Shown in pieces: positions 62,223-64,000 of a stretch of 64,000 nucleotides of DNA. The stretch spans positions 186,001 to 250,000 of the forward strand of contig CAYGSJ010000001.1 in assembly GCA_964352665.1 (NCBI GenBank), read 5' to 3'. The notes under the pieces were generated by a model. The model was given only the letters and a program-made list of their open reading frames with translations, was not told the DNA's origin and made no database searches. Within the stretch, counting starts at the first letter, position 1. Every line of letters starts with the position of its first letter. Origin of the DNA: UBA1672 sp964352665. Lineage in GTDB: Bacteria; Pseudomonadota; Alphaproteobacteria; Micavibrionales; Micavibrionaceae. The position numbers and the translations under genes are program-made.

Positions 62223-62327
62223 GGCCTTTGTATACGCAATTCTTTATAAATAATCCATCCCCTTGCGCATTTTTGATTTGTTGCGTAGTCTATGTGGATA
62301 AGATTTTCAAACCAGGATGACCGTCCT

Positions 62328-62984
62328 ATGAAGCACCTTCAAGTTTTGTTCGTTTTTCTATCTTTGATAAGTCTAAGCGCATGCCAGACTTTTCAAAGTC
62401 TTAAAGATGATATGCATAACGTCATAAATGGCGATTTTGGTACAGCAAGGCTGGTCAACGGGGAATCTGAAGCTTTGCTACAAAGCCCCTGCCCGCAAGT
62501 TGAAATTGTTGATGATTTGAGCTCTTTATCTGATTTTTCTAGCCCTAATGCTACCGTACAGGAAAATCTAATATCACGCGTTGATCTTAAAAGCGCTGAA
62601 AGCACCTGCCGTTTAGCCTCGAAAAGTGCCATTATAGACATGAAGCTTATATTCAATGGAAAACTCGGCCCTAAGGGGCGTGAAAAAGTTTCAGATAAAC
62701 CCTTCTTTTCATACCCCTATTTCGTTGCCGTTACGTCACCTGGCGGAAAAATTATGGCAAAGGAAATATTCGCAGCCTCTATGACCTATGGGTCACATGA
62801 AAGCACCCATTCTTATTTTGAAAAACTACGCGAGGTAATACCGATAAGCAGCAAGGAAAATGCGAAGAACTATAAAATTCTAATCGGATTTCAGGTAACC
62901 AAAGATCAACTGGCCTATAATCGGGCAAATATGATCCCGATTGAAGAAAAAAAGCCTGGCAAACCTCAAAACATAGCTCAATAG
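62328..62984 (+). CDS. Predicted lipoprotein of unknown function
   Basis: A 218-residue lipoprotein: signal LFVFLSLISLSACQ with lipobox LSAC and lipidated Cys20. The mature part has no recognised domain; it looks like a beta-rich periplasmic fold with two more cysteines. AGGA lies upstream of the ATG at 62328; the frame reaches back to 62292 with 12 extra residues. The gmhA-like gene follows after 12 nt, so they are probably cotranscribed. Confidence 0.75.
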   Translation: MKHLQVLFVFLSLISLSACQTFQSLKDDMHNVINGDFGTARLVNGESEALLQSPCPQVEIVDDLSSLSDFSSPNATVQENLISRVDLKSAESTCRLASKSAIIDMKLIFNGKLGPKGREKVSDKPFFSYPYFVAVTSPGGKIMAKEIFAASMTYGSHESTHSYFEKLREVIPISSKENAKNYKILIGFQVTKDQLAYNRANMIPIEEKKPGKPQNIAQ

Positions 62985-62996
62985 CAGGATAAATAG

Positions 62997-63587
62997 ATGA
63001 CTGGGTTCAATATCGAAGACTATTGGCAAGCCGAAGTAAAAGAACATGCCCGGTGTTTTGAGAATATATCTTCTGCTCTTTTTCAGGAATTTAGCACCAT
63101 TCTCGATACATGCGCTGAATCTATCCTTTCTGGAAATAAAATTTTGTTTTTTGGCAATGGTGGAAGCGCTGCAGATGCGCAACATTTGGCTACAGAACTT
63201 ACTGTACGATATATCAAAGACCGCGCTCCAATCGCAGCCCTAGCCCTCACAACAGACACCTCAACCCTTACGGCTACCGGGAATGACTTAGGGTTTGATC
63301 ATATTTTTTCTAGACAAATAGAAGCATTAGGCCAAAAAGGTGATATTGCAATCGCAATCAGCACCTCAGGAAAAAGCCCCAACATTATAAAAGCGCTTGA
63401 AATGGCAAAGGCAAAAGACCTTGTCACCGTTGGATTCAGTGGCAGAGATGGTGGAAAAATGCCTCCCCTGTGCAGTCACATGCTTATTGTGCCATCTAAT
63501 GTCACTGCGCGGATACAGGAAATGCATATTTTTCTAGGACACCTGCTCTGTGGTGGATTGGAACAAAAACTAGGACTAAACACTTGA
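62997..63587 (+). CDS. gmhA: SIS-domain phosphoheptose isomerase (GmhA-like)
   Basis: A 196-residue SIS protein with the patterns ILFFGNGGSAADAQHLATEL, DIAIAISTSGKSPNIIKAL and ITxExH-like ARIQEMHIFLGHLLC, of the GmhA/DiaA family. GmhA converts sedoheptulose-7-phosphate to D-glycero-D-manno-heptose-7-phosphate for lipopolysaccharide core. DiaA, a DnaA-binding relative, has nearly the same sequence and cannot be excluded without other heptose genes nearby. The usual length supports GmhA. Confidence 0.85.
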   Translation: MTGFNIEDYWQAEVKEHARCFENISSALFQEFSTILDTCAESILSGNKILFFGNGGSAADAQHLATELTVRYIKDRAPIAALALTTDTSTLTATGNDLGFDHIFSRQIEALGQKGDIAIAISTSGKSPNIIKALEMAKAKDLVTVGFSGRDGGKMPPLCSHMLIVPSNVTARIQEMHIFLGHLLCGGLEQKLGLNT

Positions 63588-63649
63588 GAAAAACGCGCTT
63601 CTGGCATACACTTCTGTCCGCTTACAAAAAAAATAACAGAGTTTAAGAT

Positions 63650-63895
63650 ATGACAAAGGCAAAAGCCGTCGATGCGCTAAGTTTCGAAGATGCTCTAGCA
63701 GAGCTTGAAACCATTGTACGCGGCCTGGAAACAGGAGAATCTGCACTTGAAGATTCCATTTCAGCATATGAACGAGGCATTAAATTAAAATCGCATTGCG
63801 AAACTAAGCTACGTGATGCACAAGCAAAGATTGAGAAAATATCTGTTGGAAAAGATGGATCTCTTAAAAAACAACCCTTAGACCCAGAAGAATAA
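63650..63895 (+). CDS. xseB: Exodeoxyribonuclease VII small subunit XseB
   Basis: An 81-residue XseB of normal length; with XseA it degrades single-stranded DNA. Family signature: LSFEDALAELETIVRGLETGESALEDSI and YERGIKLKSHCETKLRDAQAKIEKI. It begins 62 nt after gmhA. The next start, probably ispA, is 4 nt beyond its stop, the common xseB-ispA arrangement. Confidence 0.95.
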   Translation: MTKAKAVDALSFEDALAELETIVRGLETGESALEDSISAYERGIKLKSHCETKLRDAQAKIEKISVGKDGSLKKQPLDPEE

Positions 63896-63899
63896 CATT

Positions 63900-64000
63900 A
63901 TGGCACCATCCCCAAGAGATGCAGATCCAAAACTTGCAAAAGAAATGGACGCGGTTTTAGAATCAGTTAACAAAACGATTGGACGCCTCCTTCCCCAGAC
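63900..64000 (+). CDS. Start of a probable polyprenyl diphosphate synthase (IspA), partial
   Basis: An ATG at 63900 opens a frame of 33 complete codons running off the right edge. The visible residues (LAKEMDAVLESVNKTIGRLLP) fit the N-terminal helix of farnesyl/geranylgeranyl diphosphate synthases, and in alphaproteobacteria ispA normally follows xseB. No DDxxD motif is in view, so the call rests on order and on the short LLP motif. Confidence 0.6.
   Translation, partial: MAPSPRDADPKLAKEMDAVLESVNKTIGRLLPQ

Noticed and set aside
1..64000. CRISPR arrays, insertion sequences, prophage, rRNA, replication origin
   Set aside because: No regular repeats with spacers, transposase, phage structural gene, rRNA segment or DnaA-box cluster was seen.

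Overview
The window is a compact, AT-rich chromosomal segment (about 40 % GC by eye) from an Alphaproteobacterium. The basis is gene order rather than any database match: a Lys-rich gene end (probably rplS) followed by leuC-leuD-leuB, dnaG next to rpoD, serS-pcm-LysM/M23-yajC-secD-secF followed by a Mth938/NDUFAF3-like gene, ispH followed by a P-loop gene and rnhA, and an NDUFAF6-like squalene-synthase-fold protein. The type IV pilus locus and low GC fit a deep-branching, possibly predatory or surface-associated lineage (Micavibrio-like is a guess). No insertion sequence, prophage, CRISPR array or rRNA was seen. Two tRNA genes are present.

Layout. 1-5340: end of a gene, then leuC, an HD-GYP-like phosphohydrolase gene, leuD, leuB, an nfeD-like gene and a stomatin/SPFH gene, all on +. 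5400-22220: a minus-strand type IV pilus locus of MSHA type. In transcription order it has the extension ATPase, platform protein, PilM/N fusion, PilO-like, MshK/PilP-like, an ABC ATPase, a TPR protein, prepilin peptidase, PilT, PilU, lipoprotein secretin, an ABC-2 permease, a membrane TPR protein, a membrane-bound AraC regulator and one pilin. The split ABC transporter recalls PilG/H/I of Myxococcus. 22400-25620: glnII, leuA with a leucine-rich leader peptide, and a Trm112-like gene.

25750-28810: two small unknown genes, tRNA-Gly(GCC), a sulfotransferase-like and HAD pair, and an exported unknown protein. 28840-33700: rpoD, dnaG, a small + strand transcription unit with its own promoter and terminator, and a YqeY-like gene. 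33750-41820: carA, carB, an unknown membrane protein, greA, a small unknown gene, an NDUFAF6-like gene, sodB and an NDUFAF3-like gene. 41820-51260: secF, secD, yajC, a DUF3592-type protein, a LysM/M23 lipoprotein, pcm, a DUF4153-type protein in the place usually held by surE, and serS.

51350-64000: an N-formylglutamate amidohydrolase-like gene, lipB, tRNA-Leu(GAG), maeB, mgtE, a GNAT gene, a class A PBP, an unknown gene, rnhA, a P-loop gene where alphaproteobacterial thrB usually sits, ispH, a lipoprotein, gmhA-like, xseB and the start of a probable ispA.

Most of the window is housekeeping: leucine, glutamine, carbamoyl phosphate and isoprenoid synthesis, replication priming, sigma-70, Sec export and cell-wall synthesis. 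The least ordinary points are the pilus locus with its ABC module and an apparent ATC start in the platform gene, the leuA leader peptide, the short autonomous transcript between dnaG and yqeY, and two conserved operons where a usual member is replaced by an unrelated gene.
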